Below, one piece after another: positions 9,642 through 18,729 of a stretch of 64,000 nucleotides of DNA (the stretch's first letter is position 1; each line of letters starts with the position of its first letter). The position numbers and the translations under genes were made by a program. Source of the DNA: Flavobacteriales bacterium (lineage in GTDB: Bacteria; Bacteroidota; Bacteroidia; Flavobacteriales_D; CAJJDF01); contig JABAYJ010000006.1 of assembly GCA_018609055.1 (NCBI GenBank), positions 198,805-262,804 on the forward strand, read 5' to 3'. The notes under the pieces were generated by a model. It was given only the letters and a program-made list of their open reading frames with translations. It made no database searches and was not told where the DNA came from.

Positions 9642-10307
9642 TTGAAAACAGCAATACTCACAGAAACCCTTGAAGCAACTGATCAGCAGAGATTCCTCAA
9701 GCTGATTGAAATCCTGTTTCTATTTATTGGGACTCCTATTATATTGTGGTTAGAAATTCCAAGTTGGACTAAAAACACTTACTTTTTTATATGTGTTGGC
9801 TATGTAATATGACTCATGATAAAAAAGGAAAAACTGAATTTTGGAGAGAAAAAATTAGTAACACCTACTAAGACTTTATTGGCCTTTGCAATTAAGCTTG
9901 GTGCTATTGCTCTTGGAAGTTTTCTATTCTTATTCTTTTATGATTCAGATTCTTTATTCAATGTGATTTCTACCAAACCAATGCTATGGCTTGGTTACAG
10001 TTTGATTTACGTTTTGCTTTCGGTTATACCACAAGAAATAATTTACCGCTACTTTTTCTTAAAAAGATATCGAACCTTATTTAAAAATAAATTGGTAATG
10101 GTGCTTGTAAATGCTTCGCTTTTCTCATTAGCTCACATTTGGTTCAATAGCTGGATTGTACTTGCATTTACCTTTGTTGGTGGTATTCTGTTTTTCTATA
10201 CTTATCGTAAAACTCACTCGCTTTGGCTAGTAATTTTAGAACATTCCTTGTATGGAATATGGTTGTATACTGTTGGGTATGGAGAATTATTCAAGATGGC
10301 TGTTTAG
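9642..10307 (+). pseudogene. Second CPBP-family protease, interrupted by in-frame TGA
   Basis: The open part from ATG 9816 to 10307 (163 residues) matches the upstream paralogue, with PQEIIYRYFFLKRY, LAHIW and LEHSLYGIWL, so all catalytic motifs are kept. In the same frame, the sequence from about 9642 encodes the missing N-terminal helix (LIEILFLFIGTPIILWLEI) and runs to a TGA at 9810-9812, two codons before ATG 9816. The order VGYVI-stop-LMIKKEK aligns with GFIYVAYITIKEE of the paralogue, so the TGA is probably a mutated TGG. No ATG is seen at the 5' end (TTG at 9642 is possible). The short form might still be made from 9816, lacking one membrane helix. Confidence 0.7.
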
Positions 10308-10921
10308 TCCACCCCTAAATATTTATGAGTCTGAACCGAAATTCTCCAATGAGGGTTTTTGGTAATATAAGAAAGAATGAGCTCGTACATTTTCTCTTTC
10401 TTCTCCCACTCTGCTTGTAAATACAACTTACACTCACTTGGAACTTGTTTAGCATGAGTTTCTGCCCACTCAATGTCGCTCTTGTTAAAAACTACAATCT
10501 TTAATTCGTGAGCTCTTGAAATTACTGAATCAACTGGTTTTTTGAATTTCTTTGGTGACAAACAAATCCAATCGTATTCCCCTTTTAATTCATAAGCCCC
10601 AGAAGTTTCCACAGCTATTTCTACATCCAATTTATGTAATTCGTTAGTCAGGTAATTTAAATCATACATTCCTGGTTCTCCACCAGTAATCACAACAAAA
10701 TTAGTTCCTGATTCTTTTACTTGGTTTACCAAATTAGACACTTGTAACACTTCATGTTCATTAGCATCCCAGCTATCTTTCACATCACACCAAACACAAC
10801 CGACATCACAACCGGCAACTCTTATAAAAAAAGCTGCACGACCACTATAAAAACCTTCTCCCTGAACGGTATAGAAAGTTTCCATGATTGGTAATTCGGT
10901 AACTGGATGGGTATTATTCAA
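10304..10921 (-). CDS. queE: 7-carboxy-7-deazaguanine synthase QueE
   Basis: A radical SAM enzyme that makes 7-carboxy-7-deazaguanine in the queuosine/7-deazapurine pathway. It shows the QGEG substrate loop (METFYTVQGEGFYSGRAAF), the cluster motif GCDVGCVWC (Cx3Cx2C) and FVVITGGEPGM. It ends facing the CPBP gene, the two overlapping by 4 nt tail to tail. Start uncertain: TTG at 10921 gives LNNTHPVTELPIMETF and overlaps the upstream gene by only 8 nt; an ATG at 10969 would overlap by 56 nt and add residues unlike the family. It is probably co-transcribed with the cyclo-ligase gene. Other Que genes are not in this window. Confidence 0.88.
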   Translation of the reverse strand: MNNTHPVTELPIMETFYTVQGEGFYSGRAAFFIRVAGCDVGCVWCDVKDSWDANEHEVLQVSNLVNQVKESGTNFVVITGGEPGMYDLNYLTNELHKLDVEIAVETSGAYELKGEYDWICLSPKKFKKPVDSVISRAHELKIVVFNKSDIEWAETHAKQVPSECKLYLQAEWEKKEKMYELILSYITKNPHWRISVQTHKYLGVD

Positions 10922-11483
10922 AGCTATAGATTTCTGTTGGCGTAATGCAATGGTGCATTTTCTTGTCAAAGGTATCTAAATCTTTTATTTTGTCAATAGG
11001 CTCGAAAAGGGAAAGTCCAATTAATTGAGTTTTTTGTGGAAGTTGAGCGATAAATCGGTCGTAAAAACCACCTCCATACCCAACTCTATATCCATCATCA
11101 TCAAAAACTAACATTGGAAGTAAAACGACATCAATGTTTTCTAAATTACATTCTTCTGCTCCTTTAGGCTCCAAAATATCGTATTTATTCTGAACCAGTT
11201 CAGTATCTTTTTCAAAATAGAAATGTGTCATTGAGTTATCCTCAAAATTAGCTTTTGGAACTACTAATTTTCCGTTATTCATTATTCTATCAATCAATAA
11301 CCAAGTATCTATTTCATTGTTCTTCGCTATTGGAATAAAACAGTGAACCGTTTTTCCTTCAAAATCAAAGTTTTGGGTAAGAATATCAGTAATCTTAAGA
11401 CTTTCTATTTTTACAAATTGAGATTCTAATGCTTTCCTTTTGGATAAATATTCTTTACGAAGTTCACTTTTTTTCATGGACAA
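10914..11483 (-). CDS. 5-formyltetrahydrofolate cyclo-ligase
   Basis: ATP-dependent conversion of 5-formyl-THF to 5,10-methenyl-THF (MTHFS/YgfA family). The 189-residue protein shows the basic N-terminal MKKSELRKEYLSKRKAL helix and the C-terminal signature VLLPMLVFDDDGYRVGYGGG followed by FYDRFIA (about 118-145), which forms the nucleotide/folate site. Length is normal. ATG at 11477 (second Met) is an equally good start. It is packed between the dioxygenase-like gene (5 nt upstream) and queE (overlap), so it is most likely part of a leftward operon. Confidence 0.9.
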   Translation of the reverse strand: MSMKKSELRKEYLSKRKALESQFVKIESLKITDILTQNFDFEGKTVHCFIPIAKNNEIDTWLLIDRIMNNGKLVVPKANFEDNSMTHFYFEKDTELVQNKYDILEPKGAEECNLENIDVVLLPMLVFDDDGYRVGYGGGFYDRFIAQLPQKTQLIGLSLFEPIDKIKDLDTFDKKMHHCITPTEIYSFE

Positions 11484-11488
11484 ATTTA

Positions 11489-12115
11489 CTATTTGTTCTT
11501 TAATGAAATATCAAACTCAATGGCTAAATTACCATTTACATCTTCAAGAGTAATTGGCAAAATTCTTCTTTCCGCATTTTTTGTTCCAGCCCAAGGATCA
11601 TCTTCAATATGCGGATCATTTTTAAAATAAATTTGAGACACTAATTCCTCCGAATCTGGATGAGTTATTTTAAAATGAATGTGAGAAGGACGGTACAAAG
11701 TTCCATTCTTATATTTTCCAGGTAATATTGTCTTAAATGCATAATCACCATTAACATCTGAGCTTCTTGTACCTCTATGCTTAAAATCAGAAGATGAATT
11801 ATCGTATGCTCCTGCTGTATCACAGTGCCATATTTCTACCAAAGCATTTTCTATAGGTGTAGAACAATCTTCTTTAAATACTTTTCCTTTTAGTTCGATT
11901 ACATTACCTGTTAATCCAGCAAAAGTTAAATCATATCTATCTGGAGCACCTGCTCTATAAAATGGTCCAAGAATATCGCTAGTAGTTTCACAGGCTTCTA
12001 CTGGAGTTAATACTCCACCACTAGTAGTAGTTGTTTCTTCATCTTTTTTGCAACCCGATATTGACACTGCAAATGCAGCTAATGTTGAGTTAATTATAAA
12101 TTCTTTTCTGTCCAT
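11489..12115 (-). CDS. Exported intradiol dioxygenase-like protein
   Basis: A 208-residue protein with an N-terminal signal (MDRKEFIINSTLAAFAVSISGCKKD) that ends in a lipobox-like SISGC, so probably a lipoprotein. The mature part follows the protocatechuate 3,4-dioxygenase fold: DILGPFYRAGAP, an LVEIWHCDTAGAYDN segment with one metal Tyr, and YRPSHIHFKI with a second Tyr and two His ligands of the non-haem iron. Family enzymes cleave catechol-type rings. Extracytoplasmic relatives in Bacteroidota have no well-defined substrate, so only the fold and metal site are claimed. It lies 14 nt downstream of the T9SS-protein gene and 5 nt upstream of the cyclo-ligase gene. Confidence 0.8.
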   Translation of the reverse strand: MDRKEFIINSTLAAFAVSISGCKKDEETTTTSGGVLTPVEACETTSDILGPFYRAGAPDRYDLTFAGLTGNVIELKGKVFKEDCSTPIENALVEIWHCDTAGAYDNSSSDFKHRGTRSSDVNGDYAFKTILPGKYKNGTLYRPSHIHFKITHPDSEELVSQIYFKNDPHIEDDPWAGTKNAERRILPITLEDVNGNLAIEFDISLKNK

Positions 12116-12129
12116 AATACCAGTGGTTT

Positions 12130-13392
12130 TTATAAATGTAAGGCTATTTTTTTAAACTGAATTGTATTGTCTTCATGTGTAACTTTCAATAAATACATAC
12201 CTGAAGGCAAATAAGGCAAGTCAATTTTTGTTTGAGTTGATGACTGAGTAGCTTGTTCTAGAACAATTTTTCCATCCATTGAATAAAGAGTAATTTCTTT
12301 AATTTTTTCTGATTTAATAGTAATAAATGTACTGGCAGGATTTGGATATACTTCCAACTTAAAGGCTGGACTATTTTCATCAATGGAAGTTAAAAAATCC
12401 ATATTAGTATAAATAATACCGCTATCTCCTACTGCAAAAACTCTTGTAGAATTACTCATTGCTACCGAATTAAATGAATGGTTAACCTGAAGTGAGTTAA
12501 AGATATTCCAACTCCAATCAGAATGATGCCCCCAATAAATCATAGCTGAACTTCCTATTGAACTTTTACCAACTGCATAAACTGTATCAAGCGAAGAAAC
12601 AACTAAAGATTTCATTACTGGACGAAAAAAAGTCAGTGAATTTACATGAGGTTGCCATGTATTTCCAGAATCTGTGCTATACACAATTGATTTAATACTA
12701 TCTATTACTGCAAAAATAAGCGAATCATTCACAAATTTTATCTCATTAAAAGTTTGAGGAAATGACGGAGTAATTGTATCCCAATTTGCACCCGCATCTA
12801 TTGTTCTGTATACCTTTCCAAAATCTCCAACTGTAATTCCATAACTTGAATTATAAAAATCCATTCCTCTTAAAAAACCGTTACTCCAACTTTTATATGT
12901 AGTATTCACAAAACTTCTATTAGTAATTTTATCAATTGTTAATCCTCCAAAACAAGATGCTCCAAAAAAATATCCGTTAGCAGTATCTGTCATATGAACT
13001 CCTAACAGACCACACATTCCAACTGGAGCTTGAATCCAAGTAAGACCTCCATCTCTTGTAAAAACAGCTTTGCAATTAGATGAAATAGGATTTTGAGAAT
13101 AATTATAAACAATATAACCGTGAGTAGCAGATTGAAACTCTACATCTACGATATCCATAGGAATTCCTACGATACTGCTGTCAATTAAAATAATACTCCA
13201 GTTTTCACCTCCATCAATGGTTTTAAATAATGTTCCTCCATCTGCTCCGATATAACCTACAGACTCTGATCCAAAAGAAATAGAGTTTAATCCTAATTGA
13301 GTACTAGATTCTATTTTTGTCCAAGATGGAATTTGAGAAGTTCCTGTAAATACTAGACAAACTGATAGGAGTATTAAAAGTGTATTTTTCAT
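12130..13392 (-). CDS. Secreted YCF48/BNR-repeat protein with T9SS type A sorting domain
   Basis: Residues after the signal peptide (MKNTLLILLSVCLVFTGTSQ) form repeated beta-propeller blades with GGENW, GGLTW, AGANW and SGNTW motifs, as in YCF48-like/BNR repeat proteins. The last 75 residues are a T9SS type A sorting domain: LEVYPNPASTFITIK, LYSMDGKIV, and PSGMYLLKV near the end. The product should therefore be exported by the type IX system and its C-terminus removed at the surface. ATG at 13392 is chosen because it directly precedes the signal peptide; an upstream in-frame ATG at 13437 adds 15 residues unlike a signal sequence. Ligand or function unknown. Confidence 0.82.
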   Translation of the reverse strand: MKNTLLILLSVCLVFTGTSQIPSWTKIESSTQLGLNSISFGSESVGYIGADGGTLFKTIDGGENWSIILIDSSIVGIPMDIVDVEFQSATHGYIVYNYSQNPISSNCKAVFTRDGGLTWIQAPVGMCGLLGVHMTDTANGYFFGASCFGGLTIDKITNRSFVNTTYKSWSNGFLRGMDFYNSSYGITVGDFGKVYRTIDAGANWDTITPSFPQTFNEIKFVNDSLIFAVIDSIKSIVYSTDSGNTWQPHVNSLTFFRPVMKSLVVSSLDTVYAVGKSSIGSSAMIYWGHHSDWSWNIFNSLQVNHSFNSVAMSNSTRVFAVGDSGIIYTNMDFLTSIDENSPAFKLEVYPNPASTFITIKSEKIKEITLYSMDGKIVLEQATQSSTQTKIDLPYLPSGMYLLKVTHEDNTIQFKKIALHL

Positions 13393-13475
13393 AATGTGAG
13401 TATTTATATTACAAAATTGCAGTAAATACGATTTCATATCAAGGTAAAAAATCTCCTTTTTGTTGTAATTATTGG

Positions 13476-14324
13476 TTATTTGTAGTGTTCATTCCTAAAT
13501 TGGGTAGGAGATACTCCTGTGGAACCTTTAAAAAACTTATTGAAATTAGCAGGATCATTAAAATTAAGAGAATAAACAATTTCTTTGATAGATGAACTTG
13601 AATTAGCGAGTAACTTCTTTATCTCCAAAATCACTCTTTCCTTAATTAACACATAAGCAGTTTTATTTCGAAATTTCCTGCAAATTTCATTCAAGCTTCT
13701 TTCTGATACGGATAATTTGGTACTATAAAAATGAACAGGATTATGCTCAACAAAATGAGTTTCTACCAAAATTAAAAATTGAATTAATATTCTGAAATTT
13801 TTAGCTTCAGGACTATTTAATCTTGACTCCTCTCCTTTTTCTCTTAAAAAAAAATTTAATAAAATACTTACATAACTCTTTATAACAGCTTCACTATTAA
13901 AGTCTTGATTAGCAAATTCTTCTGTTAAATTATTCAACAAGCCAATACTTTTGTTGAATTTTTGCGCATTTAATTGTACTACAGGTTTCAGGTAATAAAC
14001 TGAAAACAAATCGGAATATAGTTCATGGTTTATCTTATCCATATACTCCTTAGATATCAAAATAACAAAACCAAAAGTATCTAAGTCTCGCGTTACTTTA
14101 TGAACCTGATTAGGAAAAACAAAGTGAATTGACTGAGATAAAATGGGATAAGATTTAAAATCTATATCATGAGTTCCTCCTCCTTTTTGAAACAAAAATA
14201 TTTCGAAATAGGAATGCTTGTGAGCCTTGGTTGAATCGTAAGTATTCCTCTCTTTTAATCTTACAATTTCAAAGAGATTCTCTTTATTTTCGGATGAATG
14301 GATAGGAATAGAATTCATAATCAC
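13476..14324 (-). CDS. AraC-family transcriptional regulator
   Basis: A 282-residue protein. The N-terminal cupin-like sensor domain (about 15-140; KAHKHSYFEIFLFQKGGGTH, then HFVFPNQVHKV) precedes a C-terminal AraC double helix-turn-helix (about 185-282), with the second HTH reading IKEIVYSLNFNDPANFNKFF followed by KGSTGVSPTQFR. It sits alone between the leftward T9SS gene and the TonB-like gene, all on the minus strand. The effector and targets are unknown; the adjacent T9SS/dioxygenase transcript is a possible target (inference). Confidence 0.88.
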   Translation of the reverse strand: MIMNSIPIHSSENKENLFEIVRLKERNTYDSTKAHKHSYFEIFLFQKGGGTHDIDFKSYPILSQSIHFVFPNQVHKVTRDLDTFGFVILISKEYMDKINHELYSDLFSVYYLKPVVQLNAQKFNKSIGLLNNLTEEFANQDFNSEAVIKSYVSILLNFFLREKGEESRLNSPEAKNFRILIQFLILVETHFVEHNPVHFYSTKLSVSERSLNEICRKFRNKTAYVLIKERVILEIKKLLANSSSSIKEIVYSLNFNDPANFNKFFKGSTGVSPTQFRNEHYK

Positions 14325-14384
14325 TAAGATAAGACCTAGAAATTAATATATCATTGTATTTCTTGGTAAAGTTGTGGTGATATT

Positions 14385-15344
14385 TTATTTCAACACAAAT
14401 TTTATTGGCAGAGTATACTTAACTCTTACTTTCTGTCCATTATTCTCTCCAGGAATCCAGTTTGGCATACTTCTCACAACTCTCAATGCTTCTTCATCAC
14501 ATCCAGCACCAATTCCTTTAAGAACCTTAGCTCCAGAAATATCACCATCTTTTTCAACTACAAATTGAACATACACTCTTCCTTCTATATTTTGTTTTTC
14601 GGCTTTTTTAGGATATTCAATTTCTGTTTCTAAGTAATTCATCAGCACCTCCATTCCACCAACAAACTCTGGCATTACCTCAACTATTTCAAAGGCAGTT
14701 TCTTGGTGAACAACTACCGTATCTCCCATTAATTCGATTGGAGGTGCCGAAACCATACCAGTTGTTGTAAAGCTTACAGTTTTGGTTTCTATTGCTATAA
14801 CATCTCCCATCAAATCTGGGTTTATTGGATGTACAATTTCTATTTCTCCATCAATCATCTCATCTGGGAAAGCCTCAACTCTCCCTGTTTCAATTTCAAT
14901 CTTACCTTCAGTAGGAATAGCCTTTGATGAACATTTAGATGAATCTTTTAACTCATTTTTAGAAGTGTCAGAATCAGTATGAAACGGCATTTCAACCATT
15001 GCTCCAACTACTGGATCGTTATCAAAAGAATTACCTCCTACTCCACAAGACATCATAGCTAAAGCAGCAAAGGACAATACCATAAAAGGCTGATTTCCTT
15101 TTTTTCTTCTATTCCCTTCTATTATTGCTTCAAAATCAGCTATTTTAAAATCTATTTGCCCACCTCTTATCCGACCAGAAGTAGATTGATTTTGATTATT
15201 AAAAAGGTACATGATAATTTCTTGACGAGTCATTTGTGTAAAATCCATGACGTTTTTTACACACAACTCGCAATGCCTGGATTGAACTCCAATTTTCATT
15301 TTGTTCCAATCGGCATCACAAGGTTCTTTGATTTTAATTTTCAT
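14385..15344 (-). CDS. TonB-like energy transducer with cytoplasmic Cys-rich N-terminal domain
   Basis: A 319-residue protein. The C-terminal 90 residues are a TonB domain (VGGMEVLMNYLETEIEYPKK, GRVYVQFVVEKDG, ALRVVRSMPNWIPG). One hydrophobic segment (about 86-102, FMVLSFAALAMMSCG) anchors it to the inner membrane and is followed by an acidic periplasmic linker. The N-terminal 60 residues hold a conserved-looking Cys cluster (CDADWNKM, RHCELCVKNVMDFTQM) unlike classical TonB, possibly a metal site in the cytoplasm. No exbB/exbD is nearby. It may be a dedicated TonB or a related sensor. Confidence 0.82.
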   Translation of the reverse strand: MKIKIKEPCDADWNKMKIGVQSRHCELCVKNVMDFTQMTRQEIIMYLFNNQNQSTSGRIRGGQIDFKIADFEAIIEGNRRKKGNQPFMVLSFAALAMMSCGVGGNSFDNDPVVGAMVEMPFHTDSDTSKNELKDSSKCSSKAIPTEGKIEIETGRVEAFPDEMIDGEIEIVHPINPDLMGDVIAIETKTVSFTTTGMVSAPPIELMGDTVVVHQETAFEIVEVMPEFVGGMEVLMNYLETEIEYPKKAEKQNIEGRVYVQFVVEKDGDISGAKVLKGIGAGCDEEALRVVRSMPNWIPGENNGQKVRVKYTLPIKFVLK

Positions 15345-15392
15345 ACAGCAGTTAATTTAACTTCTGTACACTTCAAAAATCATTTAGTTCAA

Positions 15393-15695
15393 TTACATTC
15401 CAGGAATCATTCCTGCAGAAGCAGCTTTCATTTCAGATTCATTAACGCTTTCAGCTTTTTCCAAAGCATCATTAGTTGCAATAATCAATAAATCTTCTAA
15501 TTCTTCTTTATCAAATCCGCCCAATTTTTCATTTATAGAAATAGAATTTACTTTTCTATTTCCAGTCATAATAACAGTAATCTTTCCGTTACTCGCTTTT
15601 CCTTCTACAGTTATTGTATCAAGCCTAGCTTTAGTTTCTTCCACTTTTTGTTGCATTTCTTGCAACTTCTTCATCATTCCGTTTCCTCCAAACAT
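15393..15695 (-). CDS. YbaB/EbfC family nucleoid-associated protein
   Basis: A 100-residue DNA-binding protein of the YbaB/EbfC family. The N-terminal MFGGNGMMKKLQEMQQKVEE helix is followed by a KASNGKITVIMTGNRKVNSI sheet and a helical C-terminus. Length is normal. It starts 17 nt downstream of fahA on the same strand and may share its transcript. It is not beside dnaX/recR, its usual neighbours in Proteobacteria. Confidence 0.88.
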   Translation of the reverse strand: MFGGNGMMKKLQEMQQKVEETKARLDTITVEGKASNGKITVIMTGNRKVNSISINEKLGGFDKEELEDLLIIATNDALEKAESVNESEMKAASAGMIPGM

Positions 15696-15712
15696 TCTTT
15701 CCTATTTTTAAA

Positions 15713-16987
15713 TTAATTAGCTGGTAAAACTTTAGCCTTCACCTCTCCAAATCCTATTCTTACTCCGTTCTTTTCAGAGTATCCTCTCATAATAACGGTA
15801 TCGTTATCGTTAATGAATTTTCTTTCTGTTCCATCTGCCATTGGCACTGTTTTAGTCCCTTTCCATGAAATCTCAAGCATAGATCCAAACTGACCTTCTT
15901 CTGGTCCAGAAATAGTTCCAGAACCCATACAATCTCCTGTTCTTATATTACATCCGTTTACCGAATGGTGAGCCAATTGTTGGTTCATGTTCCAATACAT
16001 AAATTTATAGTTCGATTTACAAACCGAAACTTCTGTACTTCCTTCTGGCTGAATTAATACTTCTAAATTAATATCTACATGCTTGTCTCCAGCATATTCT
16101 AAGTATGGCAACACTTTTGGGTCTTGAACTGGACCTGCAGTTCTAAATGGTTCTAAAGCATCAAGAGTTACTACCCAACTAGAAATGTGAGAAGCAAAGT
16201 TTTTTCCTAAGAATGGGCCAAGCGGCACATATTCCCAACCTTGAATATCTCTTGCACTCCAATCGTTTAACAATGTCATTCCAAAAATATACTCATCAGC
16301 TTCTTCTGTAGAAATACTTCCTCCCAAAGGTTTTCCTTCATAAGTGAAGAAAGCTGTTTCCAACTCAAAATCTAATAAATTACTTTGTCCAAAAACTGGC
16401 ACCTCAGCAGTAGGCGGTTTCTTTTGTCCTTTTGGTCTAACAAAATCTAAACCTGAAGGAATAATTGAACTTGATCTCCCATGATAACCTACTGGAATAT
16501 GTTTCCAGTTTGGTAGTAATGCATTATTCGGATCACGGAACAAACATCCTACGTTATAGGCATGTTGCTCACTTGAGTAAAAATCTGTGTAATCGCCAAT
16601 GTGCATTGGCAATAACATTTCTACATCACTTTGGGCATGTAAAACTTGCTCTGTGTGGTGTTCACTTCTTTGTAATTCGTCATTGTCGGCATTCAACAAA
16701 TCTGACAATCTATCTCTAAGCTCTCTTGTTCCATTCTTCCCATGACGCATCATTGTGTTCAACACATCAGTAGCAAAATCCTCGATAGTAAATTGCAAAC
16801 GAGTTAGATAACCCAAAGAATGAAGCGCTTTTAAATCCAATACTTGATTTCCTATAGCTACTCCTACTCTTGGAGTTACACCTTCTTTTTTAAACACACC
16901 AAATGGTAAGTTTTGAATTGGAAAATCAGAATCAGCTGGGACTTCTACCCACGATTTCAATGTTGGATTATTTGCTTTTATTGCCAT
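15713..16987 (-). CDS. fahA: Fumarylacetoacetase
   Basis: Hydrolyses fumarylacetoacetate to fumarate and acetoacetate, last step of tyrosine/homogentisate breakdown. The protein has about 424 residues. The N-terminal SH3-like domain (LPFGVFKKEGVTPRVGVAIG) precedes the FAH hydrolase domain with DFYSSEQHAYNVGCLFRDP, GYHGRSSSIIPSG, ELETAFFTYEG (metal-binding glutamates) and LLNDWSARDIQGWEYVPLGP. The ATG at 16987 (MAIKANNPTLKSW) is preferred to one at 17002 that only adds five residues. No other tyrosine-catabolism gene is in the window; ybaB follows 17 nt later. Confidence 0.95.
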   Translation of the reverse strand: MAIKANNPTLKSWVEVPADSDFPIQNLPFGVFKKEGVTPRVGVAIGNQVLDLKALHSLGYLTRLQFTIEDFATDVLNTMMRHGKNGTRELRDRLSDLLNADNDELQRSEHHTEQVLHAQSDVEMLLPMHIGDYTDFYSSEQHAYNVGCLFRDPNNALLPNWKHIPVGYHGRSSSIIPSGLDFVRPKGQKKPPTAEVPVFGQSNLLDFELETAFFTYEGKPLGGSISTEEADEYIFGMTLLNDWSARDIQGWEYVPLGPFLGKNFASHISSWVVTLDALEPFRTAGPVQDPKVLPYLEYAGDKHVDINLEVLIQPEGSTEVSVCKSNYKFMYWNMNQQLAHHSVNGCNIRTGDCMGSGTISGPEEGQFGSMLEISWKGTKTVPMADGTERKFINDNDTVIMRGYSEKNGVRIGFGEVKAKVLPAN

Positions 16988-17062
16988 AGTTGTTGAATTC
17001 AATTTTATAAGAGTAAAAATACAAAACTACAAGAGCATTAAAAAACAAAAACACTAATCATT

Positions 17063-17623
17063 TTACTTATTGATAAGCTTATTCAAATCTATCATTGAAG
17101 AATGTTTACCCCCAATAAATTCCATATACCTTCCTTTAGGCTTACTTTTTCCTGTAAGTTCTTTAGTAAAACTTTTCCAATGCTTATCCATTGCATTACT
17201 CTCGTGATATAAATGATCAATACTAAAGTAAGGCCTAGTTGGTGACCTTTGAACATTAATAATTTCTGAATCATAAGTTTCAAGCACAACAAACAAATCA
17301 TATCCATTTTCATTACAATAATCTTGAACCGCACCTATGGAAAGACAAGCGTCAGATTTACAAAAAGGCGACCATATATAAACTATTGCTTTCTTAACAT
17401 CTGTAAGGCAAGTTTTTAATTCACTCCTCTTGAGTGCATAAACTGTATCGTTATATACTTTATTGCAAATGTCAGTTTCATTAAACTTCACTTTTAGATT
17501 ATTCTACTTCAAAAATTTTGGGTAAGTATTTGAAATGGATCCAGGTGTTTCAATTTTTATTAATTTACACGAGAATAGTAGGGTAATAAAAATCAAAATT
17601 GCTAAAGAAAATTGTTTTTTCAT
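17063..17623 (-). pseudogene. Putative thioredoxin-like lipoprotein gene interrupted by in-frame TAG
   Basis: Read from ATG 17623, the frame encodes a lipoprotein signal (MKKQFSLAILIFITLLFSCK, lipobox LFSC) and continues to FLK, where TAG at 17504-17506 stops it. The same frame then runs open for 147 codons to 17063 (NNLKVKFNETDICNKV onward). This part contains IVYIWSPFCKSDACLS, reminiscent of a thioredoxin-like redox segment (C-x4-C rather than CxxC). A GTG at 17491 could in theory start a shorter protein, but that would lack the signal. The simplest reading is one 187-codon lipoprotein gene with a point nonsense mutation, or a base-call error. No firm family recognised. Confidence 0.6.
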
Positions 17624-17657
17624 TCGTGAGGATTATTAGTTTGAATTTCAAGATACA

Positions 17658-17696
17658 AAAAAAGCCATTTACGAAAGTAAATGGCTTTTTAAAAAT
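17658..17696. terminator. Bidirectional intrinsic terminator after pdhB
   Basis: A 9-10 bp perfect stem (GCCATTTAC / GTAAATGGC) with a GAAA loop, flanked by A- and T-runs on the two sides, between pdhB and the lipoprotein gene. Active for the leftward pdhB transcript. Confidence 0.85.
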
Positions 17697-17710
17697 TGTT
17701 TATCTAATTC

Positions 17711-18691
17711 TTAGTTTACATACAACACAGCCTTCACTGCATCAATTACTCTCTTAGGATTTGGCAATGCCTCTTCTATTAAAGTTGGTGAAAATGCGAA
17801 TGGAGTATCAGCTTGAGTAACTCTCATTACTGGAGCATCTAAATAATCGAATCCGTATCTCTGAACGTAATATGCAATTTCAGAAGAAATAGAAGCCATT
17901 GGCCAACTTTCTTCTAACACTACTAATCTGTTAGTTTTCTTTACTGATTTCATTACCGTATCCCAATCCAATGGACGGATAGATCTTAAATCGATAACCT
18001 CACAAGAAATACCTTCTTTAGCTAACTCTTCAGCAGCTATGTAAGCTTCTTTGATAATTTTACCGAAAGAAACGATTGTTACATCTTCTCCTTTTCTTTT
18101 GATATCTGCAACACCAATTGGTACTATGTATTCTCCTTCAGGAATTTCTCCTTTGTCTCCATACATTCTTTCCGATTCCATAATCAGAACTGGATCGTTA
18201 TCTCTAATTGCTGCTTTTAATAATCCTTTTGCATCATATGGGTTAGAAGGTGTTACCACTTTCAATCCTGGAACATGAGCATACATTGCTTCAAAACTTT
18301 GTGAGTGTGTTGCTCCAAGTTGCCCTGCAGTTCCGTTTCCTCCTCTAAATACGATTGGCACATTAATTTGGCCTCCACTCATTTGCAACATTTTAGCTGC
18401 ACTGTTTATGATTTGATCAGCTGCAAGAATTGCAAAGTTCCAAGTCATAAACTCTACTATTGGTCTTAATCCATTCATTGCTGCACCTACTGCGATTCCT
18501 GAAAATCCTAGTTCAGCAATTGGAGTATCAATTACTCTTTCTGGACCAAACTCGGCTAACATACCTTGACTTACTTTGTAAGCTCCATTGTATTCTGCTA
18601 CTTCCTCTCCCATTAAGAAAACACTTTTGTCTTTTCTCATTTCCTCGTTCATTGCTTCACGAAGTGCTTCTCTATATTGAACTGTTCTCAT
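17711..18691 (-). CDS. pdhB: Pyruvate dehydrogenase E1 component, beta subunit
   Basis: The beta subunit of the thiamin-diphosphate E1 of pyruvate (or a related branched) dehydrogenase. The 326-residue protein begins MRTVQYREALREAMNEEM and shows GEEVAEYNGAYKVSQGM, the FSGIAVGAAMNGLRPIVEFM core that contacts the cofactor, RGGNGTAGQLGATHSQ, and a C-terminal transketolase domain with ESWPMASISSEI. The form and residues fit the PdhB of Bacteroidota. The alpha subunit and E2 are not adjacent. A strong terminator follows and a TATCTTTG promoter box precedes the ATG. Confidence 0.93.
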   Translation of the reverse strand: MRTVQYREALREAMNEEMRKDKSVFLMGEEVAEYNGAYKVSQGMLAEFGPERVIDTPIAELGFSGIAVGAAMNGLRPIVEFMTWNFAILAADQIINSAAKMLQMSGGQINVPIVFRGGNGTAGQLGATHSQSFEAMYAHVPGLKVVTPSNPYDAKGLLKAAIRDNDPVLIMESERMYGDKGEIPEGEYIVPIGVADIKRKGEDVTIVSFGKIIKEAYIAAEELAKEGISCEVIDLRSIRPLDWDTVMKSVKKTNRLVVLEESWPMASISSEIAYYVQRYGFDYLDAPVMRVTQADTPFAFSPTLIEEALPNPKRVIDAVKAVLYVN

Positions 18692-18721
18692 GTATCAGTT
18701 TTGTTTGTGTAAAAATCAATC

Positions 18722-18729
18722 CAAAGATA
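18722..18729 (-). promoter_or_regulatory. Promoter -7 box TATCTTTG for pdhB
   Basis: On the minus strand TATCTTTG matches TAnnTTTG about 31 nt upstream of the pdhB ATG. No good TTTG is seen at the -33 distance, so support rests on the -7 element and position. Confidence 0.4.
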
